Position numbers and translations under genes: made by a program
The notes under the pieces: model-generated
Seen by the model: the letters and a program-made list of their open reading frames with translations, nothing else
Told to the model about the DNA's origin: nothing
Database searches by the model: none
Shown here: positions 35,018 to 45,878 of the stretch, piece after piece
Position numbering within the stretch: position 1 is the first letter of the stretch
How the letters are laid out: the number at the start of each line of letters is the position of its first letter
NCBI GenBank assembly: GCA_022695795.1
Contig: MU404139.1
Location: forward strand, 62,001-126,000
Reading direction: 5' to 3'
Length of the DNA: 64,000 bases
DNA from: Biscogniauxia marginata
Taxonomy: Eukaryota; Ascomycota; Sordariomycetes; Xylariales; Xylariaceae

Positions 35018-38000
35018 ATGGCGTCGAAGAATGTTGTTTGGAATACGAAGGCGACTCACGAAGATGTATCTCATCAGGTCATCTCGTCATACTTCATTGG
35101 CCCACAGGCCGAGAACCTCCAATACTTCAAGGATAACATCAACATAATCCTCGAAGAGCATGAGAAGGCTCGTGTGAACTACTTCCCAGGAGATGGTGTA
35201 AGTGACCAATAGTGTACAACTAGGTGACCTAGTCCCTAGCTAACAATAGGTGTAGAGGTTTGTGGATGAGAAGACGCAGCAAGCCCCTGCCTTCAAAGCT
35301 TCCGTGGACAGGCTGAAGAATGCTGTCCAGAAAGCTGCCAACATACTTGGTAGGAACAGCATACCATTCTGGTCACCACGATACCAAGCGCACATGTCTG
35401 TGGTCTTCTACGGTATATCTAATATTTGGAAAGCGCTGACTAGTTTCTAGGTGCACTGATCTGAGCATGGCTGCACATCTCGGCTACTTTATGACAATGT
35501 TATATAACCCGAACAATGTTGCCATAGAAGCTAGTCCTCTATCTACGGTCGCCGAGATTGAAGTAGGAGAGCAGCTATGCGACCTATTTGGCTATAACAT
35601 CGATCCCGATGATGCCGATAGTCCAACAGCATGGGGGCATGTTACATGCGACGGCACAGTTGCTAATCTCGAATCAATGTGGTATGAATATGACATCCTC
35701 TATGTTCAATAGTGTGCTACTGACAGAAAATGTCTAGGGTTGGTACGTACTTAGCAATATAATAGGAAGGACTATTATTGCTCACTATTTGTGTAGCTCG
35801 CAACCTCAAGTTCTACCCGCTTTCACTAAGAAAAGCTTTCGCGGAAGGCGAGGCGCTCAACTTCTTGGCCTTGAAATTCCACGTTGAAACTTGCCAGGGC
35901 GATCACAAGCTATTCACCGATCTCTCGGTTTGGGAACTTCTGAATATGGACCCGACTGATATTCTGGACATCCCTGACAGGCTGTACCAGGAGCATGGCA
36001 TTTCAAATGAATTTCTGACGGCCATCATGAACAAGTTCACAATCCAGTCGACAGGGAAGGACGCCCTCGAGAAAGAGTTCGAAATCAGCAAACCCACTCA
36101 GTACATGGTTGCGAACACTCGACACTACTCTTGGCCGAAAGGTGGCGGTGAGTCTCTTGCTGAAGTTGCTGAAGATGCCTCTTTATACTAACATGTTGTC
36201 AACCCAGCAATCTGTGGTTTAGGGTCGGACAATATAGTTGGCATCCCTGTCGATTATGATGCTCGTCTAGACTTGAACGAGCTGGAAAAGAGACTTGAAC
36301 AGAGCCTGAAAGATCAACAACCGGTTCTTGCAGTTGTAGCTATTATTGGCTCCACTGAAGGTAGGCATACCCTGAATCATTAGGTATATGGTCAAAATTT
36401 TTTTTTTACTAATGTTATCGCCGATCAGAGGGTGCCGTCGACCCGTTGAGTAGCGTTCTCGCTATGAGAAAGCAGTTCCAAACTCGAGGCCTCTCATTCC
36501 TCGTCCATGCCGATGCAGCGTGGGGTGGATACTTCTGCAGCATGCTTCCCAAAGATTACAGGCCAGGAGACGTCATAAATCTTCCGACAGATATGGGACC
36601 TGCAGATGGCTTCGTGCCCGACGCAAGTCTACGAGCTAAGACGCAGGAGGACCTTTACGCGATGCGTTTCGCTGACTCTATCACTGTCGATCCGCATAAG
36701 GCTGGTTACATCCCGTATCCTGCCGGTGGACTATGCTACCGCGATGGACGCATGCGTTTCTTGGTAACCTGGACCAGTCCATACTTGTCACGTGGCTCGG
36801 TGACGAGTATTGGGATATATGGTGTTGAAGGAAGGTATGTGGTATACACTCGTGGCTGAACCTGACCAAGATTTATGATCTGGCCTGGTTGTTAACTGAC
36901 TTCGCTTTATAGCAAGCCCGGTGCCTCCGCTATGTCAGCATGGCTGTCGAACAAGACTATAGGGCTAAACCAAGAAGGATACGGCACGCTTTTGAGTGAG
37001 GTGACATGGACCTGTTCAAGAGTAGATCTCCCTTCCCATCACCCTACAACCAGCGAGTCAGTATGCTGATATTTATGAGGATAGTTTTCTGCCGAATGGG
37101 CTGCCCTTACCGATTCAAGCAGTCCTTTCATTTGCGTACCATTCAACATGCTTCCATCCGAACGTGCCTCTGATACAAGCAACGAAAAGGTCGAGGCTGA
37201 GAAGACAAGGATTCGACAAGAGATTGTTCAGAAGACAAATGCGATGATCATTGAAGAAGACCAAAATCGACCAGAGAATCAAAAAGTGCTGAAGCTTCTG
37301 CGCGCGCTTGGGTCCGATCTCAACATCAATGCCTTCTCCTTGAATTTCCGCTATGAAGATGGGACACTCAATGACGATGTAGAGGAGGCCAACTATCTCA
37401 TGCAGCGCGTGGTGGAGATCTTTTCAGTTGACAGCCCTACGGATGATCCAACCAAGATCCCATTTTATCTCACGTCAACAGAATTTTCCGATGATCTCTA
37501 CGGCACATGCAAGAGCAAGTTCATGGAAAGGCTCGGCCTAGAGAAAAGCACGCAAGACCTGATGGTACTGCGTAACGTCGTCATGTCGCCATTCCCGACA
37601 GATGGTAACTTCACCAACAAGTTGGCCGAGATCTTCTATGACACTGTCAAGGCGGAAACAGAGGTACGTGAGAGCTGCCTTTACGGAACAACTTCAATTT
37701 CTAACAGTCTTCCTAGATCGTTCGCAAGCGCAATGTGATTGCCCCGGATTTCTATAGCTTCCTCATGCAGGGAACTGAGCAGATCTACCTCATCCATCTA
37801 CCGATGTTCCACGTTGCTAATCATCGCCAACAACTCATCGTATCTATATCTATGGACCCGGATTCAAAGGCCAAATATATCGCGTTGAAGAAGTCCAACC
37901 CGACAGAGCCGATGATCTTGGTCACACAGAATAAGGTATTGTTGGAGAATATTGTGGATAATGGTGGCACATTCGAGGGACAAATCATGACCAAGGAATC

Positions 38001-38890
38001 GTAAGTATCATTGTAGGCAGATAATATGAATTATAGTGACCGCAGTGTGCTAACATGTCGTGTTATCCAACAGGGGGATTATCCTGCAGGATGTAGAAGT
38101 GGCTTTGATGGAGACTATTGTTAGCCGACCCCTGAATTCTAAGTGGCGCCTGAGGAACTACCCTGACACCTTCATGCCATTTTATCTTTACGGAACTCGT
38201 AAGTTATCGCTCCTCGATTGTGGATGTTGCCGCGAGAATTCAATAACTTATGTGTCGATAGCCAACGAAGCTAACATCGACCACGTCATTGTTCGCGCTC
38301 CAAACACGCAGCTGTCTGCTGGTCGCTGCAAGCTTGAGTTCTACAAAGATACGGATGATACCATATGGAAGAAGCCCCTTGTAATCCTCCTAGAGGACGT
38401 CTACGAGGCACCAATGCAACCGTTCCCTTCCAATAGCGAGATTGGGAGTAAGAACGGCGCGGTGATATCCCACGAATACTACCATCGCGAGCCCACCAAC
38501 GGCATTGAAAGCCCCAGAGGTAGCTCTAGAGATAACGGATATGTCTATGAAAATTTCGTAGCTCACGAAGAAGACGAATCCAACGAGCCGTACCGATTCG
38601 CAACCGTTGTCAGCAGCGAGACACGAAGCGGCAAAATGCGAGGTTGCAGCTTCTTCTTCCGCCCTGGAGCGACATTCAAGGTCGGTGTATGGGAGGATGA
38701 GGCTCGCGACAACCCGAGCTCCGACTATGCCAGCTTCGACTTGGGCCCGTTAATCGGTCGTGGGTTACTCACTCTCGGCGATAGCGTCTATGTCGATAGC
38801 GAGGCCGTGAATTATGACCCGTACAAGAAGAAGGAAAAGATGTCGAGATGGCGTCAAGAGTTTGACCAGATTAGCGAGGAGATGTCTTAG
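35018..38890 (+). CDS. PLP-dependent (tyrosine-decarboxylase-like) group II decarboxylase with long C-terminal extension, 1063 aa
   Basis: Twelve exons: 35018-35197, 35256-35395, 35451-35681, 35738-35742, 35797-36147, 36208-36360, 36429-36834, 36913-37021, 37085-37663, 37717-38000, 38074-38198 and 38262-38890; 3192 nt, in phase throughout. Residues about 40-690 resemble bacterial tyrosine/aromatic L-amino-acid decarboxylases (TyrDC/MfnA-like): SPRYQAHM, LYNPNNVA, WGHVTCDGTVANLESMW, RHYSWPKGG (His295, PLP stacking), ISTEEGAVDP-like IIGSTEEGAVDP, HADAAWGGYF (Asp382, PLP nitrogen) and DPHKAGYIPYPAGG (Lys444, Schiff base). The substrate is probably an aromatic amino acid or glutamate, but is not proven. 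About 360 further residues (from about 700) continue past the bacterial length; they include FFRPGATFKVGVW and end KMSRWRQEFDQISEEMS. I do not recognise that part. No targeting signal is visible, so it is probably cytosolic. The NmrA-like gene follows in the same direction. Confidence 0.88.
35738..35742 (+). other. 5-nt microexon of the decarboxylase
   Basis: GGTTG lies between tgtctag and gtacgt. Joined as TG + GGTTG + CT it gives TGG GTT GCT, i.e. W-V-A, and restores the conserved ESMW-VARNLKFYPL motif; without it the frame breaks. The flanking introns are about 56 and 54 nt. Confidence 0.82.
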
Positions 38891-40449
38891 AAACTACATT
38901 GATGAACCGAGATCACTGGGCGGTGGTGCGGGTAGGATAGTAACAGCAACAGTAGTATTTAGGCAGAATGTCTGAGCAATACATGAGACCTTCATCAAAT
39001 AAGCGCTGCAATAGACCAGATGAGACACAATACGTTAATGGGATATGATTCTGATGTGAATATAAATTAGACTGATTGGACGTTCAATACTCTTTTCCCT
39101 TACGATATCGGGATAACGCCTGGGGAGGCTACGAGTGAGTGTACGTGCGCTGTTTGATGCGAACAGAGTCAACAACAATTGCTGTACTTGACCGGATCTA
39201 AGAGTAGGTAGTCAACGTGTAAGTGGCGTGACTTAGCTGCTACACGCGAATAGATACAGTTATTAGTAGTGCCCGCCTCATATAACTGAGGAACTTTCCA
39301 AGATAAGGGCCGAAGCACCGAAGCACCGAAACACCGGAACGTAACCCCGTCGTTTTGTAACCAGCTTCAGAAACTTACGGGCTTGGCATAACCGAATTCA
39401 TTGCTAATATCACGCTATCCACTTAGCTGGCACGGCAATAATTCAGCTCTCGAGTATAGTCGATTCATGGGCTCGAATTCGTAAGCTGTCAAGCAGGTAG
39501 TGAGACTTGCTACGCCTCACAAAGGAGTGACCTGGGTTGGGAAGTACGTATGTATAGCAGAATTAATAAGCTATGCACATCTATAGTGTCGAGTGATTTC
39601 CCACTCAGAATGACATCCCACACGAAAATATGGAAATCTTGGATTTTAAATCCGACTTGATTATAAATATTATCACGGACAATTATCTCGGACAAGTATC
39701 GCCGAAAATTACAGTACGACAGCGGTGTCTAATGGGGCGGGAGAGTTCACAGGACAGCGCATTATCACGTACTAGATACCTGGTAACTTAATTGTAGGCA
39801 TTGCCAGCGCTGTATTGTGACCAATGATAGAGTAATTAATATATTTTGACGGTTATACTACGGATTTAAGTATAATACAATTTATATCCAGGCTTTAAGG
39901 CTCAATAGGATAAGTCCGCTAAGCTGAGGATTCGAATCACCCAGGACTGTGCCCCTTTAAGGAGACATAATACTTATCTCCGGCGCACGCATAGTCGCTT
40001 CGCTATCAATCTGACATCAAACGTCGTAGACCGAGACTAGAGCGAGCTATGACAATTATAGTTCCGAGCTCCTTGTGGTACTTATCTACCAATTCGATGA
40101 TTCCATGAGAGATATCCTTGATGCAACTAGCTTGGCTAACTGCGCGTTGACTAATATGACCTTACCCGGAGTTAACGCTGAGGACTCCACGAATGATGAT
40201 GCCATAATGCTGAATGGGAAAACGCCATGAGCCAACTCTAGCTGAAGAGGTATGAGACATCAAGGATTTAGTATATTCTAAGGATTTGGCTTTGTGTATA
40301 AATTGGATTGAGGCCCCCCAAAGTTCTTGAATCAACATCTTGTGTAGCCACAGAACTCCAGTCTACAACACCTTTTATCACTATCGATTCGAGTAGCACA
40401 CATCACGTTCAGACTTAGGAAAGTCGCGACTCTGCAGACACTACTCAAC
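38891..40449. other. Intergenic region with a possible tRNA-like fragment
   Basis: About 1.6 kb of AT-rich sequence without a gene. A stretch at 39897-39938 has an A-box-like GGCTCAATAGG and a B-box-like GGATTCGAATC, as in tRNA-derived elements, but no complete cloverleaf can be drawn (see findings). The last few hundred bases should include the NmrA-like gene promoter. Confidence 0.5.
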
Positions 40450-41557
40450 ATGTCTCAAGGCAACTATATTAGGAAGGTGGCCATTGTAGGGGTAAGCTGG
40501 ATGCAGACGCAATATATTATTATTGCACAAAGCTTCAAGCAAAATATTATTAACCCTTTATGTAGGCGACCGGCACCGTTGGAAAGTTTATCGTAGAAGA
40601 ACTCCTCAAACTCGGCAAACACGAAGTCACCGCTATCACCCGAGTGGACAGCAAGGCCGTTATACCTAACGGCGTGAAGGTGGCTAAAGTGGACTACAAC
40701 GACCAGTCTACACTCGTCAAAGCCTTGCAAGATCAGGATGCCTTGGTCATCACTATGTCCATCAGGGCCCCTAAGGAGACCCAGTCTAAGCTCGTCAAGG
40801 CTGCAGCGGAGGCAAATGTGCCATACGTTTTACCCAACGAATGGGGCGTCGACTCCGCAAAGATGCCTTTCGGCCAGGATGTTCTGATGGGTCCTGACCA
40901 TGTCGCCATCACCAAGGAGATCGAAGAGCTTGGCAAGAGCTCCTGGATCAGCGTTGTCACGGGATTCTGGTATGAGTATAGCGTAGCTATTGGACCAAAT
41001 GCCTACGGCTTTGACTATAAGAACCGTACTCTTACCTTTATCGATGATGGCGAGACGAAGTTTAACACCTCCGTGAGTTATCTTTCAATTGGTATTTATC
41101 ACAACAGCAGAGGTATGCTGATATGTAATAGACTTGGCAACAGAGCGGACGAGCAGCCGCGAATCTGCTAGCCTTACCCGTCGAACCCGAGAAGCCAGGT
41201 GCACCATCCCTATCAGGCTATAAGAATAAGCATGTCTACGTCTCCTCGTTTCTCCTTAACCAGAAGGAGATATTCGCCTCTGTGCTGCGTGTATCGGGGA
41301 CTAAGGAATCTGACTGGAAGATTAACTACGAAGAGAGTGTCAAGCGCTACGAGGAAGCAAAGAAGCGGCTTTTCAGCGGTGATCACACAGCCTTCCAAAA
41401 GCTGCTCTACAGCAGAACCTTCTATAAAGATGGCTCCGCTTATTTTGAGGCTCGGGAGAGCCTGGCAAATGATGCCCTTGGGCTTCCCAAAGAGGACTTG
41501 GACGAGCGCACGAAAGCTGCGATTGACCTTGCAGAGAAGGGTATCACTTATGGCTGA
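40450..41557 (+). CDS. NmrA-like / isoflavone-reductase-like NAD(P)-binding protein, 324 aa
   Basis: Three exons: 40450-40491 (14 codons), 40566-41072 (169) and 41132-41557 (142 with stop), all phase 0 with GT-AG introns. The first junction falls inside the dinucleotide-binding loop and gives VAIVG-ATGTVGKF, the GxxGxxG motif of atypical SDRs. Further family features are TLVKALQDQDALVITMS, AAAEANVPYVLPNEWGVD and the C-terminal helical part with LPKEDLDERTKAAIDLAEK. Such proteins are either reductases of phenolic or secondary metabolites (CipA/isoflavone reductase type) or NAD(P)-sensing regulators (NmrA type); the classical SDR YxxxK motif is not present, so the sequence does not decide between them. 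The stop is only 79 bp from the stop of the convergent DUF3433 gene, so the two 3' UTRs probably overlap. Confidence 0.88.
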
Positions 41558-41636
41558 TTTTTATCTATATGAGAACTAATATCGAGGGGTTATTTAATTG
41601 CGAAAATTATCATTAGATTAACCCTAATCGAGCTTG

Positions 41637-44600
41637 CTACCCCCTGTTTACGCATTTGTCCCCTTTCTGTGTCCTTGTCAAACGAGCGCTGTTTCCTAGC
41701 ACGTATTTACATGCGTAATACATTGCTCCGATCATAGTGCTCGGATCAATGAGCATATAAGGCCAACTACCTAAAAACGAACCGGCCACGGTGAGTATCA
41801 TGATGCTCAGGATACTTACTGACAGCCATGTGCATACTGTCTCTGCCACATAGGCTGCGGCCCCGTTGCAGGGAACGTTACCAAGAATTAGGGGCAGAAT
41901 TTCCGAGAGAATCGCCGTTGCAGACACAATCCCAAGATACGGATTTCTAGTACTGACTGATAGCGAGAACACCAAGCCACTGAAAGCATTGGATGGGGGA
42001 TTTAGTTTAATCGCCTGCCCCCTGAAAACCCGCTCCTTTAGAAGAAGACGGTAGGGAGAAAGAAACGCAACAGCTGGGAATTGGGGTCAGCACAGAGAAA
42101 GTCATCATGAGTTTCAGGGCGAGGCAACGAGCTTACCGTAAAAGAACGAACCCCAGAGAAAGGTAACTAGGACGCCGGCCCCGGTGAAGAGAAACCGTAC
42201 GCCGACCGCCTTCCCGGTAAGACCCAGTCGGTATTCCGACCCCCGCGCGATGATATCGTAGGTAAGAATTGCGATAATCATCGCGCACAAGAGTAGCAGG
42301 AACAAGACCCGCCCCGTCCAGGTGAGGATGAAAAACGGCATCGACTCTCTCCTTTTCATCGCCGAGAGACGGTCCGGGCCCGCCCACGCGACGGACTTGC
42401 CGCACTTTTTGCCCGGCCCCGACACCTCGCTGCGCAGCAGGACGCTGTACTTCAGCACGTTGTTGTCCTCCCAGTGGTTGAGCTCGAACTCCTTCCCCCG
42501 GAGGAACTGGGCGGCCTCCTCGTTGGTTACAGGTCTCCTCCGCCTGCGCAGGTGCTCGAGCTGGTCGCGCACCTCGCGGTTCACCGCCAGCCTGGCCATG
42601 TAGCACAGGCTCCAGGGGTTGGTCTCGACCCCGGTCTGCCACCGCCGCAGCACGAACGCGACCCCGATCACGGCCGCAGCCATGGTGGCCAGGAGGGCTA
42701 TGAAAACCCGCGCCGGGGCCGGGAACACGCCTACCGCCATGACGCAGGTCAGCGTGTCCCCCTCCGCGGACCGGCAGTCCGGGCCCTGGGAAATTACCCG
42801 GAAGACCTCCGCGCTGAAGGGGACCATGATCGCGCTGAGCACGACCAGCAGCCCGGTCAGGCTGAGCAGGACCTCCCCCCTATTCGTCAGCGCGTGGTAC
42901 CCCACGAGTAGGCTACGCGGCCCGGTCGTCTCGAGGCAGAGGGACTCCGGGGCCGTGGCACCCCGCTCCGATGCCAGCGCGTGGAAGGGCTGGTAGAGCT
43001 TCGCGGTCTGGTCGAGGATGCGAATGGGGATCGAGAGGGCGATCGCGAGTAGCGTGGGCACCATCAGGCCCGCGAAGTACTTGGCCTCGGACATGATGCG
43101 CAGTTTGAGCGGCTTCTGGGTGCCCGCCTTCGGCAGCGCCGTGTGTGTCGGGGTCAGGAAAAGCGTGGTTGATGCCGTGATGGGGCGTAGGATAGTTTCC
43201 GTTTTAGTGGCGACGCCGTGCTCGTCAAACCTGGTGATGACGTCTGCCGTCCCGGAGATCGTCGACGTCGTCGTGGCTGTGGGCCTGCCGTCGGGGCCGA
43301 GCAGTGTGACCACGGTCTTGACTACGTAGTAGTCTCTTGTCGCCGTCGCGCGTCCCTGGGCGTCCGTCAACGTTGTCTTCTTCGGCTGCCTCAGCTCTAC
43401 GACGGGGAAGGTCTTGATAGGCCTTCCATTCCGGTCGGTTTCTGTTTTGTATCCTATAAAAGTCGCGTAGGCGAGGAAAGTGTCGGTAGTTAGGATGCCA
43501 AGGGAGTTCTTGTAGACTGTGGGGTAGGCTGATAATATTTTGTCTAAGTCTACCTTCATGTGGGTCATGACAATAACCATAGTAGTTTGGATAAAGACCC
43601 CATCTGGGCGAGCTGTCGTTGTCGTTATCGTTGTGGTGGTCGGGGACGGTCGTAGCCCGGGGTCACTAGTTATAATGATTGTAGTGAAGGGCTCTAGCGG
43701 CTCTTCCTCTTGCTGAGGTGTCGGTTTAGGTGTTGGATTTGGTGTCTGAAGATTGACAACTGAGGCAGTGATTCGTGTAATAGATGGCTCGTAATGCGCT
43801 TGGCCGATGTTGGGTGAGGTCGCTGAGGGTACTTGATTGATTAGGTTGGCGTGGTCGATAATGGTTGTTGAGCTGGACGGGCTACTTATAGGCGAGTTTC
43901 CATTGCCCGTAGGATTGGATATTGGCACGCCAGTGGGAGAGGGCACAGGTTGGGCTGAAGTCGATGTGTCTTCCTTATCTGTGTTTGGAAGTTTTGTGTG
44001 ATGGGGTTCTGTAACGGGATGGGACGTGGGGTTGTTCGGGAGAGTTAACGACGGCAATGTTAACGAAATTGTGGGCCCTGGTAATTCTGTCCCCGGAGGA
44101 CTAGAATCATGATTGGATGGCTGGGGAGGATTAGGGTGGTCCGTCCAGGGAGGCTCCGGAGTGGGCAACCCACTTGTGAAGCTATCCCAAGGGCTTCTTG
44201 TTGCTGTCGACCCATCATGAGTTTTGGTATGGTCTAAAGTCTCCGCAGTAGTTTCGTCAGTTGGGAGAGAGGGGTCTGGTATGCCTGGTATGTCTGGTAT
44301 GGACCACGAGAGATCAGTTGAGCTATACTCTGGTCGACTAGTAGTCGTGGCACCATCATCAGGAGGTTGAGTATGCTCATTAGTTCCGGTAGTCGTTTCA
44401 GGTTTTGTTGTGGTAGGGTGTGGCGCTGGATCCTCAGTTGGGATAGGTAACGAAATACTTGGTATAGGAATGTTAGGGGGGCTCGGTTCTTCATGGGGCT
44501 GAGTCCATGTTTCTGTAATAGATTCGGAGCTGGTATAGTCGTCTGTACTTGTTGAAGACGTAATTGGATCTGGAATTATTATGGATGGAGTTGGACTACT

Positions 44601-45878
44601 AATAGATATAGATGCAATCGAACTCGGATCTCCAACAGGTATGGTGTGACTCGGATATGGTGTAGTTATTGATGACGGCGGGAATGGTTCATTAATTGTA
44701 CTTGGTGGGTCCTGCGGATTGTCCGGTATTGGCGTAGGTGTACTTGTTGAATGAGGGTTAATTGTCTCTATTGTAAGAACCGGCTCAGTAGGAGATGGAG
44801 GATCTGAGCTGCTTGTATCCACGATGGATGATGTTGTGATAGCAGAAGAACCCTCGGTCGTGCTAGAAATAATTGTTGCTGAAGAGCTGTCATCTACTGG
44901 TATCAACGATGACGAAGATAACGAAGACGAAGAAGATAACGACAGGGACGAGGAAGATGACGAGGAAAATGATGAATATGACGACGATGAAATTGATGAA
45001 TCTGTTATAGACTCAGTGGAATGTGATGGCAGCATTATGCTTTGGCTCTCACTAGGGACTAGGGGCGTGTTAGTCGTCGTGCTAATCGTGATGACCTCTG
45101 AATCCGTGGAGCTGCTCCCGGGATCGGTTCCATTATCAAGTTTTCTTAATATATCATAATCTCGTGCGTTTCGACTGCTCAAAAGGGCTGATCGCAGACG
45201 AATCTCTGTAATATTCTGAGATGATGGCAACGGTGCGGTCGCCAATGAGGCGTCCGGTAGTAGACGAAGAGAAACCCCAGCAGCGATAAGGAATACAATG
45301 AGTACTCCAAGAAGGGCAAGAATAAAACGTCCTTTCAGCACCATGGGCTTATAGTCGTAGTTAGGAGACGAGCTGGGGGATTGTTTCTCAACAATTCCCT
45401 CAGAACCATGGTAGCTATTATCCACTTCATGGCCATCAATGTAAAGCACACCGGGTGATAGGCTTAGAGGAGCTGATTCAACATAAACTTCTATTCCTTT
45501 GCCAGCTTTCGTGCTTTTCGTGGGAGAGATACTGATAGCCTCAGGGCCGTAGTACCCGCCGTATTCGACGTAATGACTATAATCGTCACCGTCATCATCA
45601 AGATCCACATTCTCGAAATGTTGAATTGGGAGGTCTAGGTCGTCGTCGCTACCGACCAATGTGTTATCCGATGGGGCCGGTGAGCTGTATGCGTTCTCCC
45701 GGCTGTGGTGGTTCTGGTTTACGCCCTGTTGTAGAACTTTCCGGACTCTGTCCCGAAAAGTCTGTTCTGTCTGTCTGCTTTCTTGCCTTTGCTCATCTAC
45801 TTCGGCGGAATCGACCTGGGGAAGGGGGGCAAAACCTCTGCTGCCGATGCGGTTCCCGCCGGCCGGTGTGCGAGACAT
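41637..45878 (-). CDS. DUF3433 mucin-like multi-pass membrane protein, 1392 aa
   Basis: Two exons: 45878-42137 and 42073-41637, joined by a GT-AG intron inside the C-terminal membrane domain (FFYG/gtaagc ... cccag/CTGTTGCG, giving FFYA-VAFLSPYRLLL). Total 4179 nt. An N-terminal cytoplasmic part with acidic residues (1-183) precedes a membrane helix at about 184-205. Residues about 210-925 are an extracellular-type domain very rich in Ser, Thr and Pro (poly-Ser near 295-330, many TTT and PPS runs), expected to be heavily O-glycosylated. From about 933 (YFAGLMVPTLLAIALSI) the DUF3433 region begins, with several membrane helices and AVGVFPAPARV, then PYRLLLKE, GLVFSLSVSTR, LSEILPLIL and DPSTMIGAMYY after the intron. 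The role is unknown; a cell-surface or wall-sensing function is only an inference from the architecture. Confidence 0.87.

Noticed and set aside
42474..42911. Plus-strand ORF of 145 codons inside the DUF3433 gene
   Set aside because: Antisense shadow of the GC-rich membrane-domain coding sequence.
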